NCBI GenBank assembly: GCA_963070105.1
Contig: OY718804.1
Location: forward strand, 10,989,817-11,053,816
From: Litomosoides sigmodontis
Lineage: Eukaryota > Nematoda > Chromadorea > Rhabditida > Onchocercidae
Direction of reading: 5' to 3'
Length of the DNA: 64,000 bases
Made by a program: the position numbers and the translations under genes. Positions 1 through 11,913 of this stretch are shown here, one piece after another (positions within the stretch are counted from its first letter, which is position 1; every line of letters starts with the position of its first letter). The notes beneath the pieces were generated by a model. That model saw only the letters and a program-made list of their open reading frames with translations. It made no database searches and had not been told where the DNA came from.

Positions 1-2307
1 TGAGAAAAAGTGAGGAAGCAGATGAGCTCGAATGTTGCAGAATTCATAAAAACTGTCAGAAAAACTTTTCATCTCTTTCTCTTTTACCTGAAATTTAATT
101 CATATAACGAAGATATGATGATACAGAAGAAAACAAGTGGCAAAACGAACTTTTTTCTCGCAGCACAGTGTGAATATCAGAACTACTGATAACAGAACCT
201 GATTTCGATGAATGTAGCAAATGTATCTGTTACAGTTTCCCTACCACTGGAAAGTCAACGAAAAACCGGTATGATTTTTATGTTGACGGGAGAGAAAAAA
301 GAAAAGCAAACATACAAACTGGGAAATGAGAGGCTCCATTAAAGTCCTTCGAATTCTTGTTAAGGCTCGTGAATAAAGAAACAACATGCTTAACGAGAGC
401 AAAATGAAACCTAATAATGCCAGACTATCTTATTTTTCTTCTATAAACACTATTTCTTTAGTCTGATATTTTGTTACATCCTACGAATTTAATTCTATCC
501 CAAATTTGTGTCATGCCCAAACCTATTCTTTCAAACTTAATCCAATATCTAATATCATATTTCTATATGAATTTACATTCATTTTTATATCCAGGTAAAA
601 GCTAACTGGTTACATCGGTCAACTTGTCTCAGAGAAAATGCAGATGACCATGAAATAGCAACTTTTATCTAAATCTGAAATACACTAAAGTTCTTTTTAA
701 TTAATTCAAATTTCACTATTCAAATAAAAATTAAAAGTAAATGAAACGAGCTTAATGACTGGTAATCTAATTATTTAAAAACAAATCTGTTGAACCTTCA
801 CAACTCAGTTTCAAGGTATCCATTTAAATTTTTCCAAAATTTCAAAAACTACATTCAAATTAGCTATGCAATTAGCCGAATTTCAACCTAAAATAAGAGC
901 AAAAAGCGGGCTTGAAGCTTTACAAATAGGATAAAAGTAACTACCTGAATCCTAACTTCGATAAATTGATAACAGCTTCAGTCTATCCATCCCTTTAAGC
1001 AAAAGTTCGTCACAAGCCTTCTGAAGATTACTCCTTTATGAATATAGCTTAAAAGTATAACTCCAGGTTCTATCCATAACACTTTACGACAGTTGCATGC
1101 TTTTTCACGTTTCCTTTTCGCATCATTCCATGTTCTCGGCCTTGCTCAATATTTTATTTGCAAAAAAATAAAGGTAATTTAATTCGGATAAAACTGACTC
1201 ACAATGACTAATTTTCTTTCTAAATTTAGCAATTACCAGAAAGAAAGACTACCAAACGATGAAAAAGAAAACAGCAAGATAACCTAGAAATCATATTTTC
1301 ATATCGTAGCAACACACTAGTACACTTCACCATTGCTAGTTAGTTACAAAAAAACTTTAAGAACAGTAATATCATATGTTACTAATGGAATTAATGTTAT
1401 TTAGCATCGGGCAATGTTTAGTTAATTAGCGATCTTTGATATGCCTTTAATAATTAAAAACTTTGCCAATTGGTTGTCAATTTATTGATAATTTTGCTAT
1501 GCTTGTTTGAGATTACGGTAGCGACGGCCATCTAAAATTAAATATTGCAGCAAAGCATTTCGTTAGTAAGACAGTGACACTGGTCAATTTACGAAATATG
1601 AGAGAGTGGCAAAAATTCAAGAGCACGACTAAGAGGACACAAAGCAGAGAAGTAAACATAGACCGACTAAAGTTAGATAAGATTACTAATCCAAAATTCA
1701 CTACTTCGTAACTCCATCCTGCATAATGTTTCTTAAACTAAGGACAAAGGGAAAGTTGATTGTTGAGGACAGAGAACTGTCAGAGTACCGAACTGCAAAT
1801 TGGCTCAATTTAAAGAAACGAAAAACACCGAGTGTTAGCAGCAAGACCAGGAGGGAAACAAACCCCGACAATCCCTGCGGTAGAAGAAAGAATACAAAAG
1901 CCTTCCTTGCGGTAGGGTTCATATTCAGGTTGCTACTAGAATATTTCTACATAACACAAAACTTCTAATTACGTAGGTCGTAAAGTAATTCTTTGAAAAG
2001 CTTGAGAATCGTTATCATGATAACATGTAGGTTATAACATAGTCCTTAAATTGAAATTAAAAATCTGAGAAACAAGTCAAATTTTAGAAAAAATATCTTT
2101 TTGGAGCGCAGTTTCCAGTCACCACTGCAAGTGTAAATTTCTGTCTAAAAGTGAGAATTCAGCCAGTTGGATTGAAATAACATATACTTCAATTAAAGGC
2201 GGATTAGCTTTAAAAGATTTTGGAGAACATAATACACTGTTAAATGACTTAAAACACAGTAACTTAGTTGTCCTAATACCAGTTTTTCAGTAACTTTTTG
2301 TTTTGTA
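1..2307. other. Noncoding stretch upstream of LIAS
   Basis: I see no gene that can be supported here. The sequence is AT-rich. Short hydrophobic open frames on the minus strand between about 1513 and 1922 overlap an equally open plus-strand frame at 1726-1968, and none shows a recognisable domain. The block probably contains the LIAS promoter. A T-rich acceptor ending in TAG at 2306-2307, 28 bases before the LIAS start codon, is a plausible trans-splice site. Confidence 0.5.
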
Positions 2308-2335
2308 GTTATTTGATGTGCGGTAATACAGAACC

Positions 2336-4909
2336 ATGATTTCTCATACGACAAGAATATTACGAACTACTTTTTCTTCCAAACGTGTAACACTTCCAAA
2401 TGGTCCTTCATTAGAAGATTTTATTGAAGCAGGTAATCTTTTTCAAACTTTTTTTTAGCGTTTCTCAAATGTTTGCGAGACATAGTATCGATAAGTTTTC
2501 CTAGAAAAAAACACATTACATTATCCTTGACATAAAAACAAAAGTAATATAACACTATTAATTTGTGAACAGTACCTTTTCAGATAATATTACACATCCA
2601 ACCAAAGCCCAAAATAATATTATATCAGTGACAAGGACGAAAATTACCATCGATGAACAGGCAAAACAAAAGAAAATATAATGAAAATGTAATTATCGCC
2701 ACTTTTTCTTTCTAGGGAATCTGAATGATGCTGTGGAAAAGTACGGAATGCAGTTGAAATTGGAAACTAATGCTAAGAGATTGCGTTTACCACCATGGCT
2801 GAAACGTAGCGTACCTTCCACTGATAATACGAATTTCATGCATCTGAAGAAACAAGTGAAGAAATTAAAGCTTGCAACAGTATGTAATAATGTCTTCTAC
2901 TTCTCGTTTTTGTAACTTTTTCAATTTGTTTCATCATTTCAACCTGTTATGAAGTTGCAATCGCTTCATTTTTAACCGACCGACTATGTCTAAACGTGTT
3001 TTGAGCGAAATGTATCTGCTTTTCGTTTGAAAATGTTCATGAGTTATTAAAGTAGTTCCATTGATTTAAGCGATTTTTATAACAGGGCTTGTTACAAGCT
3101 TTTAATATTGTTTAGTTCTGCTTTTACAATATTTTAGGCCATGTCTCGTAGTAGAGGGATAGTCAACTTAAATTTGAAAAATTTACAGGTTTGCGAAGAA
3201 GCTCGATGCCCTAACATTGAAGAATGTTGGAGTGGCTCGAAAAATGTACCATCGACAGCAACCATTATGCTAATGGGTGACACATGTACTAGAGGATGCA
3301 AGTTAGTTATTTTTTTCCAAAGTTGTCCATCGGAGGTAACTGTTCATTTAAGAGTGGTGCGTGTTGAGATTCTTTGAATTGTTTTTTTACTCCTTAGTGA
3401 TAGTAATAGTTTTGCTTTAACAATTTGTCAAAATATTTAAAATTTTTAGTGACATACATTCCATAATTTTTCGTCCAAGATATTGGAATTCAAATAATCA
3501 TTTCTGTTTAATAGATGCTTATCACTTTATTTGTCTTTAGATTTTGTTCTGTCAAGACATCACGTAAGCCACCTCCGCTCAACCCCGATGAACCAATGAA
3601 TACAGCTAAAGCTGTTTCGGATTGGGGAATTAGTTATGTAGTGCTTACATCAGTAGACAGGTTCGTAAATGTTGATGACATTTGTATGCTTTTCAAGTTT
3701 CCATTATCCGTAGAGCATTTCAGTTGAAATTCCATCTTTAATCAATTTGAATTCCAGAGACGATATTGAAGATGGCGGTGCGTCTCATATAGCAGCGACC
3801 GTGCATCATCTAAAACAGGAATGTCCAGAAATACTAATTGAATGTCTTGTACCCGATTTCCGCGGCTCGTTGAGCTCTGTCAAGACAATTGCTTCTTCTG
3901 GAGTAGATGTTTATGCTCATAACGTGGAAACTGTGAGAAGATTGACACCGTGGGTACGAGATCCGAGAGCCACATACGACCAATCGCTGAAAGTTCTGGA
4001 ACATGCGAAGAAAGTAAGTTTTAGGGACTTACGATTTTTTGGTTGTTTTTGTTGCATTTGGCTTTCCTTCCTCAAAAAACATTTTACACGGTCATATGAT
4101 TTTCAGCTTCGTACGGATATTATAACAAAAACTTCATTAATGCTTGGTTTGGGCGAGACAGATGAAGAAGTTTTAACAACGTTATTCGATTTACGTGAAA
4201 TCGGTAAAAATGTTTTTCTTTTAAATTAAGACTTTTATTGAAAATGTTTATAGATAAATCAGAGAACTTACATACCAAGTAAAGGTCATTTCAAGTACAG
4301 GTTTGTTTCTTAATTTAAAATCCGAATTTGCACTCTGATTATAGGCGGGAACATGTTTTAAGCAATTTTTATTGTGTTTTTCAACCACAGAAACAATAAA
4401 ACAGTGAGCAAAGATTTCGAAGAGAATGAATTACTAGTAAAGCAATGTGTCATATGAATAAAAATGCCTCTACAAGAATATTAGCGTATTTTTAATGTCC
4501 AGGTATTGATGCAATTACATTCGGACAGTATATGCAACCCACCAAAAGACATTTATTGGTAAAAGAATGGATCACTCCAGAAAAATTCGAGAAGTGGCGT
4601 GAGGTGGGAGATAAAATGGGATTCCTGTATACAGCAAGTGGTCCTCTCGTTCGATCATCTTACAGGGTACAATGTTTATATTTTATATCTTTTGAAATTC
4701 TGAGATTCTGAATTATCTGTCAATAAGAGATTGTAGTATGATATATGATTCACTAGAATCTGATTAATATTTGACATTAACCACTTCAACTTTAGGGAAA
4801 ATTATACATGGGTGTGAAAGTATGTTCTACTTTAATTTCATTTCAGGCCGGCGAATATTTTTTGGAAAAGATTGCGAAGAACCGCAAAAGAGATGTTCGG
4901 AAAAATTAG
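2336..4909 (+). CDS. LIAS: Lipoyl synthase, mitochondrial (8 exons)
   Basis: This radical SAM enzyme inserts two sulfurs into protein-bound octanoyl groups to make the lipoyl cofactor of mitochondrial 2-oxoacid dehydrogenases and the glycine cleavage system. My exons are 2336-2432, 2716-2879, 3189-3301, 3541-3660, 3758-4013, 4107-4203, 4503-4666 and 4847-4909. Phases agree throughout and give 357 residues, normal for the family. The N-terminus is basic and Ser/Thr-rich, like a mitochondrial targeting peptide. Exon 3 carries the auxiliary cluster motif [12 protein letters not shown]. The radical SAM motif CTRGCKFC is formed across the exon 3/4 junction. GLGETDEEV and [12 protein letters not shown] follow. 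The final exon begins AGEYF, continuing the RSSYR-A segment typical of the C-terminus. Exon 3 could also begin at 3138, but the acceptor at 3188 restores the usual [10 protein letters not shown] join. The start is the first ATG after a likely trans-splice acceptor. Confidence 0.95.
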
Positions 4910-4968
4910 TCTTATGAATTTCATGCTCATTTTTAGTTTCATCATTTCTGGTTGCATATTTGCTCATC

Positions 4969-4971
<3 letters not shown>

Positions 4972-5059
<88 letters not shown>
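4972..5059. repeat. (TA)n microsatellite, about 44 units
   Basis: This is an uninterrupted run of alternating A and T of about 88 bases. It starts 62 bases after the LIAS stop codon and ends about 170 bases before the start of the next gene on the same strand, so it lies between two genes that may be co-transcribed. Confidence 0.97.
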
Positions 5060-5062
<3 letters not shown>

Positions 5063-5232
5063 AAATTTTATGGCTTATTGTACAAGTTTATACTGTGAAA
5101 TGCTTTCCGTTATGAAAGTTGCAATTATCTGTGTTGAATATTAAGTCATGAAAATGGTTTATAAATATGCTTTATCATGTTGATATACTGATCTATCGAC
5201 TTTTGTTGCTTCAGTCAAAATATGTAGTTGGA

Positions 5233-7984
5233 ATGGGTAGCAGTAAACCAAATCAGCAGGTTGCAGTTGGGTTGTTTGTCGACTGCGGTTATAATGGTGT
5301 CGGCGAACTGTATTATTATATTAGTCACACTTTAGTATGGAAGTTATCTTCTAGGTTAAAGGAAATTAGATGCCAATTCTTTTGTAAAGCCCTATTTAAA
5401 GCACTTGTTTAAAACAAATTTGAAAATAGCTACCACATACAAAAATAAAATGTTCTAAGCGAATTTAAACAAGTTTTTTTTTTCCTTTTTTCCAGATCTC
5501 TCCAGCGCTATGAACAATATCCTAACGGGTCGGGCACGTGTAGTATATGTCGGTGATGAATTTATTCATTTGTCGAAGGGCGGCTTGGATGGCAAAATTG
5601 TCGCATTTAAGGATTCATGGCTTGCAAGTAGTTACGATTTGCAAGATTGGGTCACTTTTAAAGCGAAGTCGTACGAAGCTGTGAGTTATTACGCTAAAAT
5701 TAACTTTTATTTGATGGTCGGTTTCTTTTCGTCTTCAACAGTTTAAATTTATTTGAATTAATTTTATTCAAAAGAAAACTGACGAAGGAGCGAAATAGTG
5801 ACTTGGCTTTATATATTTTAGTTCCGTTTAAGTTTTTGTTTGGTTAACTTTAACTCTCATGCTTTCTATTCCGTTTTTACAACGAGCAATTTATTCCTTG
5901 TTAGTACTAGGTCATTTATTTGCATTCTGTACTGACAGGTATAATGATTCTTCAGCAGTGTCTAACAGTAAACGAATCACATGCTACATAAAAATAAATG
6001 AAGTCATGACAATTAGTAGTCTAGGTGCATGATATCCTTTGAATAACTGATTTTGCCGTAGGTGAAATTAGAGTCTGAGAATGCTATTTTTGTTTCTATT
6101 TCAGTTTGTCTTACCTTTCTCCCTCTCCTAATTGAAATAGATTTACAATAGTTTCTTTGTCCGGTTATTAGCAAACGAGTTATACTATTCATTAATTGTC
6201 GATGTTGCCTTAAACATGGAGAAGACCTACGGTCCATGGGATCATAAAAAGTGCTTGTAACATTACTAGCTTCCTTTTCCCATAATTAATTTAAATATTT
6301 TGTATTATTGCGTATTTTTCGTTTATAGGAACCTCCACATTGTAATTTTGGTGTTAGGTTCAAGGCTCTTGCAAAAAGTGTAAAATTTGAATCGAAAGCC
6401 GTGATGTCGGAAGGTATTGGAACATTATTCAAAGTGGACGAACATCAGGGCCAATACGGTTTTATTATGGTATATCCAAACAAATCTTTAGATGAGCAGA
6501 AGGAATATATGTTAATGTTTTACTTCACTTTTTTTGGTTATTTGTTTACAATCAATTAGATATCTCTATAATTATCAAAATTTGTCCTCTGTAACAATTC
6601 TAATGTAGATTTAACTTTATTCTGTAGTCTCAAACTTAAACACTTCTTCAGTTTTAAACTCTTCTTCAATTTGGAAGATTTATTTGCGTCAGATGCACTT
6701 TATTAAAATTCATTTAGACAAGTGATGGCAATACTGTTTATTTTACCGCAAGCGTCGTTCGCCCAGAAACACAAGTAAAATCACGTTTCATTTTTTTCAT
6801 GTAGTCTTTTTGAAGGAAGTGTTTTACGGAATTTTTAGAATTTTTTGTTGGACTAAATGAAACGATGAGCATTTTTTTAAGGATATTCGCAATGCATTTA
6901 AAACTGGGATACAAATAAGATACAAAGCAATTGAGCAGAAGCAAAATAATTGCCGTTGGAGGGCAATTGCTGTTTGTAACAAAAATGCTACATTTGAGGG
7001 CTTTTCGTGGCGACAGCAAAAGCTTGTAGAATCAACAAATAACAGGTGAATATGTAAATTCCTTAAAAATTTTCCGTCGACACTTAGTATTTGTATTGGG
7101 TTACATGGAAGTTTTGAAATTTCAGGCAAGTGACGACAACTCCCATAAAAATGGCATCGCAAAGCTGTGCACCAGCAGCATGTGCTGTGACAAAGCATAC
7201 TGCAAATAATGGTGTACAACACCCTAATAGTTTGGTAAGTCGATATTCTGTTGAAGTGAGTTTGTGCATTTGTTAATAACTCGACGAGATGCCAAGGCAC
7301 TTTCGATAGTTAAGTTTTTTGATTTGTGGCATTTGTGGTTTTTAACAGGCTACGGTATGGACAACTAATTTGTCTCAGAATAACAGTACGCACTCGACAA
7401 AGCAAGCAAACCTGATAGTTCGTTCACGTTCAAGCTCTGTTTCCCGCCCCGAAACCCCAGGCGCAGAAGGCTCAAGTGGGTTGTTGTCTACATCTCTGCT
7501 AGCAGCAAATGCTTTGCCATCAGCTACATTTGCGGAGTCAACTGGGAGTATGTTTTTAATTATATTAAGGTGTTTCTTCCGGGATAAAGGTTTTAGTGAA
7601 GTATGTTTTTTTACGATCTCATTTACGAGAAATTAAGACTTTTTAAGGTTATATTAAATTTCTCCGGTGCTCCAGGAATTTTTGCTTTATTGAAGCTCAG
7701 AAGGCGAAGAATTAACGTTTTATTTTGAAATATTCATGTTAATATTTTTGGCTACTGTTATTCCGTTATTAGTTCTCTCTACAGTAAAACTTATTTGATC
7801 AGAATTTCTTTGATTTTGTCAGGCGTGAATAATTTTAAATAGAAAATTTGAATAATTTAAAAATTGGATTTAAATAAATATTATTTTTTTAGCTGGTGAT
7901 GCTTACGAAGATGCTGTCCGACTTATGGCATATTTTAGGCACTTGGTAACTGAATGTTCATGTCAGTCATGTGTTTTACGTTAA
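5233..7984 (+). CDS. Unrecognised protein with a cold-shock/OB-fold-like stretch (8 exons)
   Basis: I do not recognise this protein. A phase-consistent model uses exons 5233-5296, 5496-5680, 6329-6469, 6718-6774, 6999-7045, 7126-7234, 7349-7547 and 7893-7984, for 297 residues. The N-terminal half has beta-rich, glycine-spaced segments. One of them, GIGTLFKVDEHQGQYGFI followed by VYFTASVV, resembles a cold-shock or S1-type OB fold by eye, which would suggest nucleic-acid binding; this is inference. An earlier segment (VGLFVDCGYN, then VYVGDEFIHLSKGG) may be a second copy. The middle is Ser/Thr/Asn/Ala-rich and probably disordered. The C-terminus is a short helix-like stretch ending with three cysteines (CSCQSCVLR). 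The start follows a TTGCTTCAG acceptor at 5214. The 47-base exon at 6999 was inferred from phase alone and is the weakest part; its acceptor could be 16 bases downstream. Confidence 0.7.
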
Positions 7985-9257
7985 TGATTTCTTCCTGGCA
8001 GATTCATAACTTGTCTAATCTGAGCTTTGTTATGCATTTAATGCAATAAAATATGCAGTTAATACTGCGTTATTAGTTTATTTATAATGAATTTGACAGC
8101 TTGATTCTTTAAAAAGCTATAGTTTTTTCAGGCTACAAAATGCTTTGCATTTACAGATTATAGTGCAATATTTCTTTCCTTCTTACATCCTGCTACAAGT
8201 GCTCGTTGATGTGTTTTTAAACGTGAAATGAATTGAATTTTAAACTCTCTAAATTTGATTAGATATACTTCATAATATATTCGGATATATAGTTTTAATT
8301 ATTGTGCTTTCAAATGAGTCATCTACAGAATTCCCTGGCACAGGACGGAGTTTTTAAAAGGAATTCTATTGTGAGTAAGACCTGAGTCAATTAATTTGTA
8401 CTTGTATTGTCTCTTAATTTGTCTTTATTGTAATTAAATTTGTGAAATGTTTAATGTACTGAAAAGACTCCTGCTTACGCTTTGTCATCGAAAATGGGCG
8501 ATCTCCTTGCTTACATATATGTTATATGTAGGTGAACACTGGCTTTCTGAATGAATCTCGTAATAGCTGTCTTGTGCTTCATTTAATCCGTCTTCTAATT
8601 GTCGTCTGTGTCTCAGGCAAATCTTTTTCTATGTAGTTATTTAATAGATTTATAATGACGTGTCTTGCTTTCATTGTTGAACTGATATGGAATCATTTTT
8701 CGTTTAGTTGCATTAAATCATACATCATGCAGATGTTCATTTCTTTTCCATTGTGCAGTTTACATCGAGAAGTTTTCCCATCTTGCGAATTTGTACCTTA
8801 ATTTATTTTTTTTGTCATTTTTTTTGTCCTTAGAAAAAGCAAAAGATTTCTTCCATAAGTTTAGGTTAACTTAAAAACTGTTAAATAGTAATTAACTTAT
8901 TGAGATAGTGTTAAATGATCACTTTGAACCTAAAATATTATGTTCGGCTTTTTTTCATATAAACTGATCCAAATTTGGGACGAAGTTGGTTTTTAAGGAT
9001 TTAGGAATTAATGGTTTCTAGAAAAAGTTCTTTAAAATATATGAGGACGAATGAAATTGAATTCTACATTCGAATTACTTATAATTATGGTTTGGTATTG
9101 AACGATTTCGTCGGTCCGAAGTTAGGTAATTTGAATAAGAATGAAGTAAAGTGAATCGCTTATAAAATTTCTCTTTTTAGTTCAACTCTAATGTAACTAG
9201 CATTTTTCTGAATGCATTCAAGGGTATTTTCACTTTATTATAGTTGTCTTCCAAAAA
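7985..9257. other. Noncoding spacer
   Basis: This 1.3-kb AT-rich spacer separates the OB-fold-like gene from RGP1. I see no open frame with domain character. A TTATAG acceptor at 9242-9243, 14 bases before the RGP1 start, may be a trans-splice site. Confidence 0.5.
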
Positions 9258-11756
9258 ATGCCGATTGAAATAGTAGCAAAACTGGATCGCGAACCAGCGG
9301 TATATCTTGCTGGAGAAGCTATACAATGCAAGGTATTGGTTGCAACTTTTCGTACAGTATCTTTGCTTCCTGAATATAACAGCCATTCTTTGCCTCTTTA
9401 CAACCTTCCATTCTGTTCATTTTAGATTCAGTTCCTATTCATGTAAAATAAATGTTTTACTGTTTTTCCTGCTATTTACAGAGGTAGGTAAATACGACAG
9501 CATAAGACATTAATACTGTCAATTCTTCAGCTTTCCTAAACCCTTTCCTAAATTTCATTTCAATCACAAATCGGATAAACGCTGGTAACTGCTGTTCATT
9601 TCTTTCGCAATTTAATTCTCTATACTGATGTGGTATGCTGAAGAAAAGAGTTACACTATAACATCGTTATAGTGTAACTCTTTTCCAATACTTTGATATT
9701 TTTGTCCTAGGTAATAGTGCAAAATATTGGTAATGGTGAGGAATCCTTGGCGTGGGGAAGCGTTCATGTACAATGTGAACAGATTGTGCGAGCTAGTAAG
9801 GCCAATGTTCCTCTATCAAGGAAAAGTTCAGTGGAAGGAAAATCAAATCGGATCGTGACGACTGCAATGTCAAGTTCGGCTTTTACCGTGTTTTCTTGTC
9901 GGCCTGTTATTTTGTTTTGCGAATTGGTTCTAAATGCTGCGGAAAGTCGTAGTTTTGAATGTACGCAACAGTTACCACTGGATTCCATACCGCCATCATT
10001 CAAGTTTGTTTTCAGCCCACTATATTTCTTACAAAGTCTACTGTTGAAATCGAAAAATTTTTTTACCTCGCATGTCTTATTGGATTAGATCACTTAGCCA
10101 ATTCTGCATACCATATGAATTATTAAATTTTTTTTAGGGGACAGCTTGTGCGTTATGTATATAAATTAACACTTGGGGTGCAGCACGTTAAATCACCAGT
10201 CAAACTGATACACGTACCGTTGCGAATTATACAAGCCGATCTCGGATTGGTGTTACCTTCTTCACCAACGCTTATGAACCCTTTCATCAGTAGTCGTAGT
10301 CTTGGGTAACTTCCTCATTATATCAAAATAAATTCAGTATTGTGTTATTTTGGTTATGAGATGAATTATCTATACGTAATTTCTGGTTTAATTAAGTTTT
10401 CGTACTCGAGATGTTCTTCAATGATTTTTGCATGATTAATTACTTGTAATTAATTGAACAGGTGGGAGGGACAGGATGCGTCTGCTTGATGCATTAATTG
10501 ACAATTCGTTTTATTTTTCAAGTAGTTGCTATTCGATTTTGTTTCAAGTAATCCTTCCTTGCAGACCATCGATTGTTGATTTAGCTATGGAAGCAACTGA
10601 CTGTTTAACAGCACCACATGGCGCTTATAGTTATAGTATAACAAATGCATCTGGTCGGGTTGCCAGTTTTTCACTCAACAAAAAAGCCTACAAATTGGGA
10701 GAAGATGTTATCGGAAGGTTTAATTTCGATAATTGCACCGCACGATGTCTTCAGGTTTATAGCTTTATGATATTTTATCTAATGAGAGGGAGAGAGAGAG
10801 AGTGTGGTGTGTTCATGCACATTGTTCACTGATTTAAATGGGAAATGAAAAATATGTGCCGAACAGCCATTAATGGGACCTTACACATTTGCTATCCACA
10901 AGACGTTCTTACAAATCCGAAGGAAATTAAATTTTAAACTGCTAGGTCTAGAAAATGCAAGCACATCATAGTTTTTTATTGAAATCAATTTCCAGTTTGC
11001 TGTCAGTTTACAATCAGTTGAGAGTTTGGTAAACGAAGAGTGTTCACATAAATTTGTAACCACTTACATGACTGAACATATTGTTTGTGCGTATTGGACC
11101 GAAGCAACGATACGACTGCGTATACCGCTTTCTGCTACATCGACTTTTTATACCGATATAGGTGAGTTTTATGCAGTGATTGAGAGTTAATCTCTAAATT
11201 CCGTTTAGCCTGTGAACTGTTATTTGGCAATCCCTAATATCTTCACCTAACATTTATAAAGTTGTGCACTTACAAATGATAAAGTTAACTTCGAAAAGAG
11301 AAACAAAAATATGAATACAAAATTTCTTCACTTACATTTTGGGCATTCCCACTGTAGTCTTGTCTGTTACGCGTCAGTTGTATGTTTACATGTTTATGAA
11401 ACTAATTCACTTAGTGATATGCTGTTTCTAATATGCTTCGCTTTGACACATTTTTTAGTGCATTTGAAATGGCGCCTTCACTTCGAATTCGTAACATGTA
11501 ATGATTTTAATGAAGAAGTGGAAGAAGGTCTTTGGCAAGCACCTAAAGATGTAAACATAGAAACTATGGCATGGGATTTGGATATAAAGGTAATGGATAT
11601 TTTCAAACATCGAGTAATATCTTTAATTTTATCAAATTTCCAGTTAATGTACTGAATTGTCATACAGTATATTTTTTTCAGGTTTTCCCATGTAATCCAC
11701 ACAATGCGGCTCTTACATTATCGAGTTCAGCTGCCCCTGCTTCTATTATCGTGTAA
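9258..11756 (+). CDS. RGP1: RAB6A-GEF complex partner protein 2, RGP1 homologue (7 exons)
   Basis: RGP1 with RIC1 forms the Golgi guanine-nucleotide exchange factor for Rab6 (Ypt6 in yeast), acting in retrograde endosome-to-Golgi traffic. Exons 9258-9332, 9711-10003, 10138-10305, 10565-10754, 10996-11161, 11459-11589 and 11682-11756 join in phase to 365 residues, close to the vertebrate length. Family hallmarks read in order: [20 protein letters not shown] at the N-terminus, [11 protein letters not shown], a Ser-rich loop, [55 protein letters not shown] and, near the end, [11 protein letters not shown]. The fold is arrestin-like by family knowledge. A polyadenylation-type AATAAA lies at 11861-11866. 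The gene ends 157 bases from the end of DPH7 on the other strand. Confidence 0.93.
9645..9685. repeat. Perfect inverted repeat (hairpin) in RGP1 intron 1
   Basis: Two 16-base arms (9645-9660, GAAAAGAGTTACACTA, and its exact reverse complement at 9670-9685) are separated by nine bases. The hairpin lies in the first intron of RGP1, 25 bases before the exon 2 acceptor. No coding or transposon-terminal features surround it. Confidence 0.85.
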
Positions 11757-11913
11757 TTTATGCCACAGGGCTAAAAGTGTAACATTTCTCTGCTGTGCGA
11801 AATGGACCACTGAAAAGGTGATTTTATGACAGTTTGATGCACAAAACCAAAAAAGATTACAATAAAACTGGGATTTTGTGCAATTTATACCTAAAAGAAT
11901 TTTACTCGAACAA

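Noticed and set aside
1513..1968. Hydrophobic open frames on the minus strand and an overlapping plus-strand frame
   Set aside because: All are short, overlap each other on opposite strands, use non-ATG starts in part and show no domain or splice partner; typical of AT-rich noncoding DNA.
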